Assembly: GCA_949130485.1 (NCBI GenBank)
Contig: OX422184.1
Coordinates: 15,958,324-16,022,323, forward strand
DNA length: 64,000 bases
Source: Agelas oroides
Lineage: Eukaryota > Porifera > Demospongiae > Agelasida > Agelasidae
Reading direction: 5' to 3'
Shown here: positions 20,611 through 33,568 of the stretch, in pieces
How the letters are laid out: every line of letters starts with the position of its first letter
Position numbering within the stretch: position 1 is the stretch's first letter
Translations under genes and position numbers: made by a program
Notes under the pieces: model-generated
Seen by the model: only the letters and a program-made list of their open reading frames with translations
Databases searched by the model: none
What the model was told of the DNA's origin: nothing

Positions 20611-23480
20611 ATGCGTCAATGCTGCAAATGTAACGATAGTGGTCGATGCAAGAACTGCTCATGCGTCAAGTCCAGGAAGCGTGCACAGACTGTTACTAAG
20701 CAAGAGACAGGTTTGCTCTAACAAGCCTACTCAGCTACCCCAATCCTCTCCCCTGAGTCACCCACACTCGGGATTTTCAAACACCATGAGTACCACTGCC
20801 TCTCCACTCTTGGGATTTTCAAACACCATGAGCACTGCTGCCGGTCCACCCTCGAGTCCTCATATCCAAGACAACATGATGACGAAGCCGCTGGAACAAG
20901 AGCAGTGCCCCATTTTAATGCCCCCAACTGAAGATTCCAGGCCCCTCCGTCGTCTGTAACCTTCCCGACTTCAACCACATGGCCAATCCGGTCTTTGCCT
21001 GCATGGAGAGACAGGGATGCCACAAGCTTCACTAAGTTGCTGGAATCTGCCTATGAAGAATTCCTTCAGGATCCCTCAAGGGCGGCAGCGTGTTCTTCTG
21101 GCTTGGAGTTGTGGTGTGACTTCTGGATCATCAGGAGTGGCAGTACTGTGGCTGCCTTTAGAACGACTGACTCTAATCCAAAACCTGTGGCAAAGGCATG
21201 AAACAGACGAGGCAGCTAGTTCATGTATGAAGAACTTGCCTGTCATACCTGGAAATATGAATGAGGCTTTTGGAAGAAGGGAACATAACAGAGCTAGTCA
21301 GAGAGGGCAGAGCAATCCAAAATCACATCCCCAATCATCAATTGCAAGGTGCAAAGCAACAACTTGCAGCTCGTTTGCAAAACTGATGTTTCAAGGGAAG
21401 ACCCATGCTGCCCTGCGATTGCTGACTGACAAGGGCAAAGGAGGTGTTCTGCACCTTCAAGACACCATCAATAATGGGAATTCTGAACAGAGGAAATGCC
21501 CTCCCCTTCCCCCCCCCCCCTCCCCAGCCAGGCAGCAACTCTCAAATCCATCTATACCATGGCATGCCCAAGGATCTCACCCCATTATTTACGACCCAAT
21601 CAATGCATCCTCACCCTTGATAAACAACCAGGGGTGATGCCAATAGGCAATGGAAAGACACCACGCTGCATCATTGCCAATGCACTCCTAGCTGTGACCA
21701 AAAGTGACATCCTGGACACCTTGGCTCCACCCAGCTATGTGGTGGTCAGATAGCTGGAGCTGAATCACCTGTTCATGCTGTAAGGGAATGTTTCTGGAGG
21801 GGACTGAAGTGGTACCCTTGGTCGACACTATAATTCACTCAACCGCAATGTTGCCCTCAACAATATCCAATTTGAGTGTCCAGTCATCTCCACTTTCCTC
21901 ATCAACACATACAGGGAATCCTCTGAGCTATTTATTGACGGTGAAGTAATCTACTCCCAGGAAGGAACCACACAAGGTGACCCATTGGCAATGCCCATGT
22001 ATGCGGTGGCCACCCTCTCCATGATCAAGAAGTTCCCTAAACCAACAATGCAGGTCTGGTACGCAGATGATGCATCTACCCTCGGCACTGTCACCAACCT
22101 CTGAGAATGGTGGGATGAATTGGCGAGGCTGGGTCACTGCTATGGTTACTACCCAAACTCATCCAAGACCTGGGGCCACCAACATCAATGTAACCAGCTC
22201 TGGGCGACCATACGTATCTTGGAGGCGCTCTGGGCATGGCTTCGTACACTGACCAGTTTGTGGCTGAGAAAATAGCTCAATAGGTAGGTGAAGTGAGTCT
22301 GCTCTCTGCATGCAATAGCCATCACACAGTCACAAGCTGCCTATGCAGCCTTTACCCATGGGTTGTCAAGCAAATGGTCTTACTTACCGCAATGAGTCTA
22401 ATTATTTGAACAAAATTAAATAATCAGTTCAATTCTGGTGTTCGAATTCTATGGAATACATCAATTAACGATTTTTCCCGGAAAGGGGGGTGTTCAAACA
22501 ATTAGCCGAATTGTTTGATAATTAGATCTATAATAACACAGTTAACACAAACACACTATATACCGTACTCACTGGACATTACGCCCCCCGCTTTTTGCTG
22601 ATTAGATTTAGCTCCAAGTAGGGGGGGGGCTTATAATTGAATAATGGTAATTAGTCTCTAACCCCCGTTCGAGCTCCGCACAGACTGTCGAAGGTAGTAC
22701 ACGTTTGGCAACCCCGTTTGGGCTCCGCAGAGACAGTAGGAGTCTAGTAGATATTTGGAAGAGACACCAGCAAGCTGCACGAGCAGCTGAGAACCTGAAA
22801 CCCTACCTATCCAACACAAGAAAAAGAGCGATGGAACTGGTTATTGAGAGAGGAGCCTCAAACTGGCTGACATCCTTATATACCCATTGAGGAATGTGGG
22901 TTCTGCCTGCACAAGGGCACTTCCACTGATGCACTGGCACTAAGGTATGGGTGGATACCATCACGTATCCCTCTGGTCTGTGCCTGTGCGACCCATTTCA
23001 CAGTGGAGCATGCCCTCTCCTGTCCGAGAGGAGGCTTCCCACTATCCGCCACAATGAAACACAGGACATAGCTAACAGCTGGCCTACTGACCGAAGTATA
23101 CCAAGATGTCTTGTTAGCACCCAATCCACAACTGCTCACAGGAGAAGCCTTCACCAGAGCCACCTCCAACGCAGCTGACGGGGCAAGGCTTGACATTGCA
23201 GTGAACGGATTCTGGGGAGGTCGATTTGAGAGAACCTTCCTCAACGTCAGGATATTCAACCCTCATGCACATTCTCAAAGTCCAGCAGTTCACCTTCACT
23301 CCCCTAATATTTTCTGAGACCGGGGGAGTGGCCAAACAGAGTACAACCTTCTACAAAAGGCCTCCCTCCTTGCTGACAAGTGGGAACACTCCTACAGTTC
23401 AACATCTCTCCTGCCTCCTCTTGTTTTCCCTCCTGAGATCCGCCATCCAATGTATCAGAGGTGCATGCTCCTTTTGCAGC
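20611..23480 (+). pseudogene. Decayed retroelement with CXC-like finger, reverse transcriptase and conserved C-terminal domain
   Basis: Many frames together trace one retroelement protein. At 20611 there is a Cys-rich start (MRQCCKCNDSGRCKNCSCVK) resembling CXC-type fingers. About 21350-21470 encodes FAKLMFQGKTHAALRLLTDK. About 21875-22100 encodes reverse-transcriptase blocks EGTTQGDPLAMPMYAVA and VWYADDAST, with the catalytic Asp-Asp intact. From 22770 to 23270 a C-terminal region reads, across frame changes, RGASNWLTSL, FTVEHALSCPRGGFPTIRHN, DGARLDIAVNGFWGG and NVRIFNPHA, then FTPLIFSETGG and SLLRSAIQCIRGA. The latter domains recur in retroelement proteins of cnidarians and sponges (from memory). 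The D..D/V pattern might be a restriction-like nuclease, which is only a guess. Frameshifts and stops are numerous and about 300 bp of unrelated DNA interrupts it near 22393-22690, so it is dead. Confidence 0.75.
22655..22757. repeat. Imperfect 50-bp tandem duplication
   Basis: Two adjacent copies of a segment: TCTCTAACCCCCGTTCGAGC .. and CAACCCCGTTTGGGCTCCGC .. . Each is followed by CAGA-C-GT and ends near ACGTTTGG / ATATTTGG. They sit at the right border of the insertion in the retroelement. Confidence 0.55.
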
Positions 23481-23639
23481 AATGCTTCCAGGTCTCCCAC
23501 CGTATATACCATATATATACATCCTGCCCCATTTGTGCGCGATGCAATATTTCCACATTGCATGTTGGTACATGGTTCATGTAACCACTGTTGCTCAAGT
23601 GACAAGACTAGCAAGATAGAGACTGATTATTAACTTGCC

Positions 23640-25240
23640 TGCTGCGTGACACTGCCGCCAACGGGAAGTGCTCAGTGTAATAAAGACAGAGCGATTAGCT
23701 TGTGAGGACCCGAACCAGAGTCCTGGTCTGGGTGACTCGACCAAATAATTATCCCTCGTGAGCAACAGCTTCTAAAACCCCATACCACAGTCAAGAGAAA
23801 ATGACTCAGGTTTACGGGCGGGAGTCCCCATATCTACAGAGTCCCCAAATCTATATGACACCGGTATGGCAAAATCTACTCAAGAGTTTTGCAATGCTGT
23901 GCAGGCTCTAACGATTGCCCGGGAGTATGATCTGTTGAAGAATCACAAGCAGCTTCACAAAGATCATGTACAATGGAACCCCGCCTTACAGACACCCCTG
24001 ATATAAGCAGCCATCTACGATAAGTTTGGAACACTTCGTTTGGTCCCAAATGCATTTACATATATTTCTGTACAATCATAACTGCACTGAGACAGCTCTC
24101 CATCAGACATATTACCTTCTAGCACAGCTACTTTGATAGCCTTGTCAGCCATTTAACTAATTATTTGTTGCTGTTGTTGTCTTCTTTTTTTTTCTAGGAT
24201 CACCACACCCTAAGTGGAAAAAGAATGGTGACTGGGGTGCAGGTGGTAACTGCATCCCAAGTGCAAAATATTGGGGGTAGGTGGCAGGCCATTTTGTCCT
24301 GCCCATAACAGACCAGATCCACTAGGGGCACACATTTCTAGATGATGAGCAAGCAGCGAGAACACAAACTTTGACTAAAAGAAGGGCTATAGCTATGAAG
24401 GTTGTGGTAAGCAAGGGTGAAGACAGAAAGTTAAATGAAGGCATGGTCCAACCTTATCTAGTAAAAAGTGGTTAAACGCTAAATGTGTGTATTGTGATAT
24501 ACACTAGCTGGGTATTAAAAGTACATGGAGCTTAGGTATGTCACTCCACTAATTATGGCCATATAGAGTGGCATTTATTCAAAGCATTTATCAAACCTAT
24601 AGTGCAAGAATTATACTAGATATCAGAAAAAGAACAACCTTCATTGGACTGAATTTGTACAGACTATCCTTCACAGCTAGTTTAATTCTGATGGGGCTTA
24701 CAGTAGCTTCTGGAAAATTAGTGGCCACAATATTACGGTAAAATGACATATAAAATTTGGGGTAAACCAGTTACATTTCGAAGACCTTACCGCTTGCTGT
24801 ATTCACTCAGTCTCATTGATATGGGTACCGTTGGAATCATTGTTTCATGCTTTCCCGAAAATGAAAGTTGTTGTGATAAACAAATTATAATTTCACCCTG
24901 ACATCACTGCATAGTGTCTCAATGCTATATATCGAATAGTTATAATTTTTGGCATCCTGCAGGAGTACTGCAGAGACTGTTGGTTCTTCCAGATGATCAC
25001 ATGTTAAGCACCTTCAGTTGAACTTGTACAGCAAGTGTAGAAGCGAACAAATGTCATCTTCTGTTTGTGTAATCCATTGCAGAACTAAAGACAGTAAAAT
25101 TTAGTCTGGAGTAAAAATCTTGAACTCTTCACCAAAATCTAAAAGTTTAAAATCTCAAAATTCTCAGGCATATATAAACTGACCTAGCTGAGTGAAAAGT
25201 TCAGATTTATCACTGTAATTTTTTTTCCCTTCTCTGCAAG
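23640..25240. other. Intergenic with a solitary Ginger-like right end
   Basis: No gene seen. At 23820-23864 GTCCCCATATC and GTCCCCAAATC repeats lead into CTATATGACA followed by CCGG. This is the same end structure as the complete Ginger-like elements. Its left end was not found. At 23970-24010 the sequence AATGGAACCCCGCC resembles pogo/Tigger termini, but no partner end was seen. Confidence 0.5.
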
Positions 25241-25244
25241 ATCA

Positions 25245-27652
25245 TTATTGGATGGATTCTCCCTCGGTGTTCTGCTCTGATCACATCCAGACCATATGCC
25301 TCCCAGTGGCTATGAAAACCTGATGTAACCAAGCAACATGTGGAAATTTTGAGATTCACAGAGCTGCAGGTAGAGCAGTGCATTCGCAACATGCTGGGTC
25401 CGATAGATGCCAGGTCTCTTTTAGAAAAGCTTAAGGTGAGGAGTGACCTGAAATCACTATGCTATGTGCCTACAAATCTTGCCATTGTCATCTATATCTA
25501 CAATCGCAAGTTTCATCTTCCTGACATTCTAACAGGCATATATGATGACTTTGCCACTAATGCTTTGCTCAAGTACCTCCAAGAGCATGACAAATCCACA
25601 GAACCCATTATGCACCTAACAAGCTGAGAAGCTCTGCCCACTGATGTCCAAGAGCTGTACCAAGCAATGTGCTTGCTGGTATAGGATGGTCTTCAAGAGG
25701 ACAAAATGGTCTTTTCCAAGGAAGAGCTCGAAGCATACCACTCTGACCTTACCGCTGGATAAAATACACTTGGTCTCATCACTATGGAGAACATGGAGGT
25801 TGTTGTGAATTTTCTCTTCCTAACCTCCATCATTGAAAAGGGATTGGGAACGGCTCTAGTTCCTATGCCACCTGCTTTACGAGGCACACAATCCTGAGTT
25901 TTACAAAGCTGTTGGCAGGAATGCATCACTTGAGAACATTAGGCTCAAGTCTCCAGACGATATGAACTTGTTTGATGCACTTGTCATTGGAAAGTTTTTG
26001 TCACATGCTAACATTCATGTTAAATGCCTTGACCTGGGTTGTCTGACTCACCTAAACCACCAGAACCTAGCACTTCTCACTGAAAACATATCATGTAAGG
26101 GTTCAGAAGTGATAGTTGAGGAATTACTGCTGAACACAAGTCAATGCACTATCAAGGAGGTTGAACCACTCCTTCGGCATTCAATATTTAGCAATGTAGT
26201 TTCACTGGAACTTTGATTGCCTACAGATCCAGACATTGCTGCTAAGTTTTGCTCAACCATAGCCTCAATGCCCAAGCTCACCAAGATTAGCTTTCCATTG
26301 AGACCTCCATCATTTCTTGACAAAAGAATCTTTCCATCTGCCACTGAGGATGTATATTTAACTATCATCAAGGTCTTTACTGAGCTCACACAAGATCCAA
26401 GAATAAGTGCATGATTTACCATGTTTCTCTCCTCCACAACAATTCCAAAGCTCCTTGATAACACATCTGCTGTAGCATTGATTGAGAAGCACAAAACTCA
26501 ATTGAGTCTTGAGATTGATGTAGCTCTCTTTGGTATGGCTTTCATGGAACTGTTTTGTAGCTATCTTGCCACTTCCAGTAAAATCAAAAAGTTTCGAACC
26601 ATGGGAATCCCACCACGAATTCATGGCATGAGGCTTTGGAATGCAGATGATGGTCGAATTACATCCATTAAAGCACAACGTTTTTTTAACGCCCTGAAAA
26701 GAAATGAATCCATTGATTCTCTTCAAGTCCTGAAGCCTCTCTTGCACTAGAAGAGATGCTCAGCACCAATACTACACTTCAGTCAGTCTGTCTGCAAAAT
26801 TGTAAGAAAGTGTTTCAACAACTAGTGATCTTTCAAAGGCACTACAGTTTAATAACTAACTCACATGCCTTAGCCTTAATCGAATTGAGAAAGGAGTCAG
26901 CGCTGTTTTGAGCTCCTTGACTACTAGTCCATGTTTTCTCGGTAAGTTATCACTAACAAGTTGTCACATCAGCAATGCTGATGAACCTTCAATTACAGCC
27001 ATTCTCAAGCGTAATACACTCAAATCATTGTACCTGACTCCCAGTGACCTTGGTCCAGAAGCTGTCGTTAATCTTTTCTCTACACTAATTGACAACACTA
27101 GCCTAGAATCACTGGATCTCTACAGCAAATGCTTGGATGATGGTGACACTGAGGCACTACCAGGTGCAATTGAGGCAGCATTGAGCAAGAACAATACCTT
27201 GAAGGTGCTAAAGCTAAATGGTTGCACCCTCTCGTGCCCAGCTGTAGAAGCAATCGCAACTGCACTGGCCAAAAAAAGGAACTTAGATCTTTTAAGCATG
27301 GAGCAGCTAGTGCAAAGTTTCTGTTTTTTTTTTTTTTGTGTACGGCAGATAATTTTTATTGCACTACCACCCAGACAAAACTCTTCTTAAGAGAGGAAAT
27401 TACCCTAGACAAGACCACAGATGGTGAATTGAATAAACTGCTTATTCTCAAAACACTCTGACAAGACTTTCAATCAAATTTAACTCTATATTCAATGAAG
27501 CCAGCTCACATGAAGAATTTATCAAAGCTTTACATGCCAATGCAACACTCAACAACTTAGGCATCAGTGACATTGATGTAGCACAGTTTGACACTGTGAA
27601 CTTTGATCGAATCAAGAAGAGAATGGTGATCATTGCTATTAATACACACTGA
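25245..27652 (+). pseudogene. NLR (NACHT plus leucine-rich repeats), 5'-truncated and frameshifted
   Basis: The start carries the NACHT sensor motif LITSRPYASQWL (about 25275-25310). Next come FTELQVEQCIRNMLGP and SDLKSLCYVPTNLAIVIYIY, then DVQELYQAMCLL. This is the helical region after the NACHT ATPase core of animal NOD-like receptors. From 25960 to 27652 leucine-rich repeats follow, with typical blocks such as NTLKSLYLTPSDLGPEAVV, TSLESLDLYSKCLDDGDTEA and NTLKVLKLNGCTLSCPAVEA. The reading ends in NFDRIKKRMVIIAINTH then stop. In-frame stops occur after MHLTS, after MCLLV and in the LRR region, with several frame changes and a T-run at 27327-27339. The P-loop and any N-terminal signalling domain are missing. 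NLRs act as cytosolic sensors and are numerous in sponges. This copy cannot make a full protein. Confidence 0.8.
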
Positions 27653-30600
27653 TGTTCCATATGCACTTTGCGTTAGTTCTCAGCATATACTACATTCAAA
27701 TAGAAGTTGATGGGCTTGTGTTACTTTCCAACCTCACATGCATGTAATGGTAACACACAAATCAGTATAATAATTTTCTGCAATTGGTCTTTACACACCG
27801 TACTACTCCACCAGGTGATATACATTTTATGATTACACTTTTCCAAGTATTCCTTTAACAACATCAATTATCCTGTTCATGCATTTTTGTACAGTTTATA
27901 CCGTTTGTTTCAATGCTGCATGTCACACAGCAGCACAAGATTGCATGTTTTCTAAAGCTAAAATGATGTTACATGGCAGCAGTACATGTGATGAGATCTC
28001 TCACGCCTTCTCCCACTGTATATGCAGGTGCACTGTGGCTACTTGATAGTTTGAAGTTTGTATACAAGTCCAGGAGATTTACCACATGAGAGACATCAAT
28101 GTCTTACAAGGAAGAGGAGGGGTGTGGCAAATCCTTGTACCTTCCTGATGGGGAAAATCTCCCAGGCCGCCCTCAAAGTGATCAAAGATGATGGAAAATT
28201 AAAGCTAGTGTAATGGCATGCATTCATTTCTTTTCCAGATGAAATGTGTCCACAAAACTGTCTTATTTTTGCTGATATGAACCTGCGCAAGTTCCTATTG
28301 TCACACCAAATTGCTGTCCTTTTCTATTGGACTCTTAAATTGGAGACACATGCACAGGAACAATTAGACGAGAAAATTGTCCCTTCTTCCCAGAGTCATT
28401 GTTTGTGTTGAAGATGTGAACACAGGTGACTGAAGACAGACGGAATGGTGAATCAACTGCAGAGCCATGTTATGCAAAAACTACAACCAAGGACATTTTC
28501 TGATTTTCAAAGTCAGACAAGGATGCCATTTATTTGCTGTAGTGGATGTACTGATATATGAACCCAATTCCCTAGTTAGTCTTGCACGCCACACCTTCAC
28601 AAAATGGGAAAGAATCTGGTCAAACTGCAACCATCAAGTCACTGCCACAGCAGAATATTGCCATGATCAATCAGATACATGCTTTTTGTAGACGGTACCC
28701 ACTCACGTAGACACGATAGGAAGACAGGTTTAGCCGTGCGGTACAATGTGTTCCTCAGTGACAACTCATCAGTTGTAGTGTGACAAGACTCTTCTTCTCT
28801 TTGTGAAGGGTGTGGCTGCAAGAATATGTACTATTATAATGGCAACTTCATGATAAGTATCACGGTCAGAGGTACAGGTTAACTATTGCTGGCATTGATG
28901 GACGCCTTCACACTGGTTGTCAGGCTTAGCTGGTAGCAGAAACGCTGCGCTATACGCTGTTCACACTATGCAGCTTTATAGAGTTCAAGGGTTTAACTCC
29001 ACCCATCCACGCATGCGCAGTATGTTAGCATCAACTTCGTGCGGAGACTAAGTTCGAAAAGGGTGCGTCAGATAGAAATTCGCATACGGGATGGCATAAG
29101 TTCACACCGTTTGAAACGGTTACGTCATAATTGCATCATTTTGAATGTGTGCCACACCCTCTGCATACTTAGACTAGGGTTCACAATCCAAAAAAATTTT
29201 TCTTCGTGTAATGTTCCAATAGTAACTGCCAGCAATACCCACCAGGTACTGATTTCAGATCGCACAGTAACTTTTTCCAAGTCTTTTTCACTTCGCGATA
29301 AACGCGCATGCAAATGTTGGCAAAAAAGCCCACCTACGCAGAAAATTGGGATTACGTGTTTCCTGCGATGCGCAGTACAGAAATGAGTATTTAGTGCTAA
29401 TTTCGGTGTAGCGAGAAGGAGGGGGACGAGAAAGGTGATAATCCACGGTTACTCTATATTCTACTTTCAATAACGCTTTTGTCTTCACAAACTTCCACCC
29501 TCCGTCGAGTGGATGATACATATATTAGATGTAACAACTGAGACATGAACAGTGCCTGCATAAATAAACACAATATGTTGATTTAGGCATGAAAAGTATT
29601 TTGAACAGCACATTCAAGATCAGGAAAGAGTGCCTGCTGCAACAAAACTCCAGGAACCAGTATTCTTGCTGTAGCCACCTACAAGGTATAAATAAGATAG
29701 TCTTATGAACAACATAGTACTCTTTCATTTTCTACTACCTGCATGTATGTATACAGTCTAACCAGATGGATGACCAGCATATACAGTCAGCTATTCTACT
29801 GAATCCCCCAGTCATGCACTTTACTGGAAACTTGTACAAGCTAGTCATATCAAACAGGCTGGAATGTCTACATCTCATCCATCCATGTACTCAAAGTACT
29901 TGAGCAATATCCAACCTTTGGCTACTGGAAACATGCTACAAACATCAAAAGTACATCTAATAATCCTTTTTTTTACCGCTGAGCTTCACAGGAGTGCCGC
30001 TATCATACAAAATAACCCTTCACTGACTTCAGTGAAGGGCATACGCATTCAGGAATCAAAGGTACGAAAATTTAGGTGACTTTTGTAATAGTAGAGGCAT
30101 CAAACTACCCTTGTTTTAAAGGTCCCCACGGACTGAAACTGCTGACACAGCGCGCAAGTGAATCTATGCAGAACTCGTGTACAGGCGGCCTCCCCGCCCC
30201 TTTTCCCATGCATTAAGTACAGAAAATATAGGGCATCCGGTTCAGGTGACTTTTCAAGTGACACACAAAATCAACTACGCTCAAAAGAAAGCTTAGGCTG
30301 GCTACAGTTTATATCAAAGTAGCGCAGGATCAAACTCACTTGGACTTGGAATCCCGTAGGAACCACCCAGCTCCGGAAATTGACGCAGTAGGTAGGCAGT
30401 CACTTTCACTCTTGAAATATCATCACAAATGTTCCCTAAAGTTGACTAAACAACAGCAACGTTCTACGCTTTGACTAGCTACAGCTTAGAGAAACGTGAG
30501 CCTTGAAAAGTTTCGTGACTAAAATTTGACCGGAAACGAACATTTTTCATTACGTCACTGTCACGATTAGGACTTGAATACAGTGTTTCACCGAGCGCAT

Positions 30601-30683
30601 GAAATCGTTCATTGCAGTGCTTTCGTATTCCAAGTTGCGAACCCTAATTTGACGAATGGCCATGATAACAGTAGAGTTTTTAA
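27653..30683. other. 3-kb stretch without a supported gene
   Basis: Several open frames exist but none has family resemblance or good splice context. GC-rich patches (28960-29110 and 30120-30560) may be promoter-like or old transposon sequence. I could not find clear inverted termini. Confidence 0.4.
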
Positions 30684-31697
30684 GGTGGCACGGTACCCTG
30701 TATTTTCAAGGTCAACAAACCTGGAATCCAAGTTGATAGTCTTTTTTGTCTTGTTAAAATTTTAGCGCACAGTCCGTTTTGGGAGTCTCAAACCGTTCAC
30801 GGTCCGTAAAATTGGGGATTTTCCCCATTTCCTGTCGGCATTGCCATCCAATAATCAGTTTATAATTAACTTAGTTAAGATGTGGCCTGGCGGCACCCTT
30901 CATGTGGTGCTCAGAACTTTGAAGATAAGCTTAGATCGACTTAAAAAAAAAAAAAAAAAAAAAAGAGAAGGAGTTTAGTAGAGTGCTATAGTGTCAGTAG
31001 CTGTGAGTAGTGCGTGATGCCTGCTTGTGAAAGCAAGCTTGTGTCTAGAAGCAGCAGAAAGGCCACAGTGGCCAAGACTGTATTTGTTGAGTAGGCCCAG
31101 GTCTCGCGGCCGTATGCCTAGTCTAGTTGGTGACCGTGGCCAGGTGCTTCGAGTGCTGGGCTGGGCTTTAACTAGAATACGCAATTTATCGTTTGTGCTA
31201 CAGTCTGACAGACAAGGGAGCTGAACGGTGGCTGTGTGTGGAACAGAGCCGTGAGTTGTTTAGCGACATAAGGGGGAGAGGTGGGGCTAGTAATGCTTGC
31301 TTCCACTCGTGAATGAGCCCCTCCCGTAGACAAGCTGTGAATTTTTCGAAATGTGCATTCATTTTGGTGCAGTCAAAGTTGTCCATTCCAAGAGTAGTGA
31401 CAAACATGAGTCTAGCCTGACTTTGAGAGTAGCTTTGAACAAAAGCTGGCATAGATTGATTTGAGATACATTGGTGGTTGGGACGCTACCTACAGTGAGC
31501 GTGTAGATGCGTCCATCGAGTGGCAATTTTGGGTTCATGAATATATTAATGAGCTACTAAAACCCTTTTTAAAATTAGGCAAAGCAAGATTGCCCTAAAC
31601 CAAACCCTAACCCTGAAACTAGGAGTAACCCTGTCGTCCTGACTGTAACCCAAGTTTATGTTTTCGTTAACCTCCGCCGAGGGACAACCGTGCCACC
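30684..31697. mobile_element. TTAA-flanked element, copy 1 (Kolobok-like, non-autonomous)
   Basis: A 1014-bp element has inverted ends GGTGGCACGGT / ACCGTGCCACC and exact TTAA on both sides (30680-30683, 31698-31701). It carries an A-tract of about 22 at 30942-30964. The part from 30849 to the right end matches the composite at 49605-51371 over its whole length, apart from insertions there. This copy therefore shows the uninterrupted sites. Small open frames on both strands are shared by the two copies but show no known domain. No transposase was recognised. Confidence 0.8.
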
Positions 31698-31701
31698 TTA
31701 A

Positions 31702-32815
31702 GAGAACGACGCCAGCAAGACTCCAGGTTGAAAGGGACTCCATCCGTCAGGTGATTGTTAACAACAAAGAACTTCAACCTATCTGGCTAGGCATGAAGTC
31801 AGAAATCAGTAATAAGAATCATTTGCCACCGTTCTGTTGTCTCCACTAGAAGTCACTGCCAGAAAGAGCAAGTTCTTGGCCCACTGAAAAATATTGCTAG
31901 TTACAAGGCCTTGTAAGAAATCCTGATACATTGAGTCCGATAATTGATCTCACAGAAGAGAGGGACTCAATGAGGGATTGCTCATTGTTTACAAGGATGG
32001 ACGCAACTAAATTGTATGCGTGACCTGACAATTTAAACAACTGTCAACCATAGCCTTGTTCCTACTCATTCTCAGACCTTCCCCCATTCCAGTATTTACA
32101 GTATGACACAAGAAGTGATCAAAATGGGAAGATCCGAGGCTTCAACTAGAGTGGCATACAGTTGTACATCATTCACAATCATGTGCATCAAGACCATTGT
32201 AATAGTATATATCAAAACATTTTTGTTGTATGATCACATTGATATGAAGTGATAATGACATAAGGTCTTTAACTCGGGTATCACTATCCCATCACAGATG
32301 AGTTTTAACCTGGTGCCCAGGCTCTTAGTCATATATGAGGTTAGTTGACATAATTACGTCCACTACCACCTCAAGTGAATCCGTTTCTCCACTAGAATGT
32401 GGTGTCATCATGATAGCTACTATACATTAGTCCTTTATAATTGTCCATGATGTCATAGGTTGAAGTGATCTGGCATCCCGGTTCGTGCTTGAAACTGCGG
32501 TCTTGTTGGCATCTGTCCTGACTCAGTCTTTGGGCCATTTCTACCTTCAGACAGTCAACAGCGAAGTTGTGATTGCTTCACAAACCTTTTCCTTGCAATT
32601 TTAATACGAGGATGCTGGACTGTACAAGTGCACCCTATCATTGTTACTGGCAGTTAGTGGAGACAAAAGAACGGTGGCAAATGATTCTCATTGCTGATTT
32701 CTTGTTCACTTCAGTGGCAGTGACTTCATGCCTAGCCAGATAGGTTGAAGTTCTCTGTTATTAACAATCACCTGACGGATGGAGTCTCTTTCAACCTGGA
32801 GTCTTGCTGGCGTCG
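31702..32815. repeat. Large inverted repeat with about 170-bp arms
   Basis: The left arm (about 31705-31860; starts ACGACGCCAGCAAGACTCC) and right arm (about 32645-32815; ends GGAGTCTTGCTGGCGTCG) are inverted copies with small indels and substitutions. A spacer of about 780 bp separates them. The left arm abuts the TTAA element and the right arm abuts the truncated hAT-like element. No target duplication could be defined, so the type of element is open. Confidence 0.75.
32530..32640 (+). pseudogene. Immunoglobulin-like domain fragment
   Basis: In one plus-strand frame NSEVVIASQTFSLQF, a stop, then YEDAGLYKCTLSLLL can be read. The Y-x-D-A-G-x-Y-x-C core is the signature around the second Cys of Ig domains. 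The stop within and the lack of a first half make this a fragment. It overlaps the right arm of the inverted repeat. Confidence 0.4.
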
Positions 32816-32816
32816 A

Positions 32817-33085
32817 CGAGGGGTCCGCCACGGCGCGCCTCGGCGTACGAGATTTCGAAATCCACTGGATTTCACGTGGATTTCGGATTTCAGAATGGAT
32901 TTCTGGATTTCAAAGTGGATTTCTGGATTTCAAAGTGGGATTTCTGGATTTCAAAGTGGATTTCTGGATTTCAAAGTGGATTTCTGGATTTCAAGCGGAT
33001 TTCTGGATTTCAAAGCGGATTTCTGGATTTCGCTGTTATTCTGAAGATACAGCTAAAATATACTCATGAACAATCATGAACTACA
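32817..33085. mobile_element. Truncated second copy of the hAT-like element with tandem array
   Basis: It starts CGAGGGGTCCGCCACGGCGC, matching the left terminus at 2491, followed by the same GTACGAGATTTCGAAATCCA and a shorter array of the TGGATTTCTGGATTTCAAAG unit (32865-33030). It then continues into the shared tail (TGAAGATACAGCT .. CAATCATGAAC .. CTCAGCCTATATGCT). The right terminus is missing. Confidence 0.8.
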
Positions 33086-33568
33086 TTCCTCTCAGCCTAT
33101 ATGCTCGTGTACTTGCCTCGATCACGAGCTCCAAACGACGTGGGCAGGATTCCGTGCGTGCCCATGCGCAATTAAGTCGTGTCTACCTCGCGTCTACCTT
33201 TGACGTCACGCACGTGATAAAATGTACTACTGTAGATTTCAATTGCGTTCGAACGCCCGCGGCGTTGCGTGCGATAGTTGCGTAACGTAGGCTAATTGCG
33301 CGCGTGCCCAGCCCAGAGGTGTTGCGTGCGATAGTTGCGTAACGTAGGCTAATTGCGCGCGTGCCCAGCCCAGAAGACCAACAAGTCTCGCACTTCGAAC
33401 CTGGTCACGCTGTGGATGCAGTACCGAACAATTGGCGGGGAATCATTAGAGCTAGAAACTCGGCGTTTGCAGTTGACAGTTTGGATCAGACTCGTGCATT
33501 GGCCAGTCCTAGATCCTTGGTTGAATATCAGGTTGTTCTGCAGAAGGTGACTGAGCAACACCGGTGAC

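Noticed and set aside
23970..24060. pogo/Tigger-type transposon end
   Set aside because: Only a short resemblance (TGGAACCCCGCC). No matching inverted end or transposase was found.
26358..26747. Minus-strand open frame in the NLR region
   Set aside because: Shadow of leucine-rich repeat coding on the plus strand.
29039..29386. 115-codon plus-strand open frame
   Set aside because: Low similarity to anything known, no splice or start context, in a GC-rich repeat-like area.
30940..30965. Poly(A) tract as evidence of a processed retrogene
   Set aside because: The tract is internal to a TTAA element and present, shorter, in the sister copy at 49683. It is a microsatellite.
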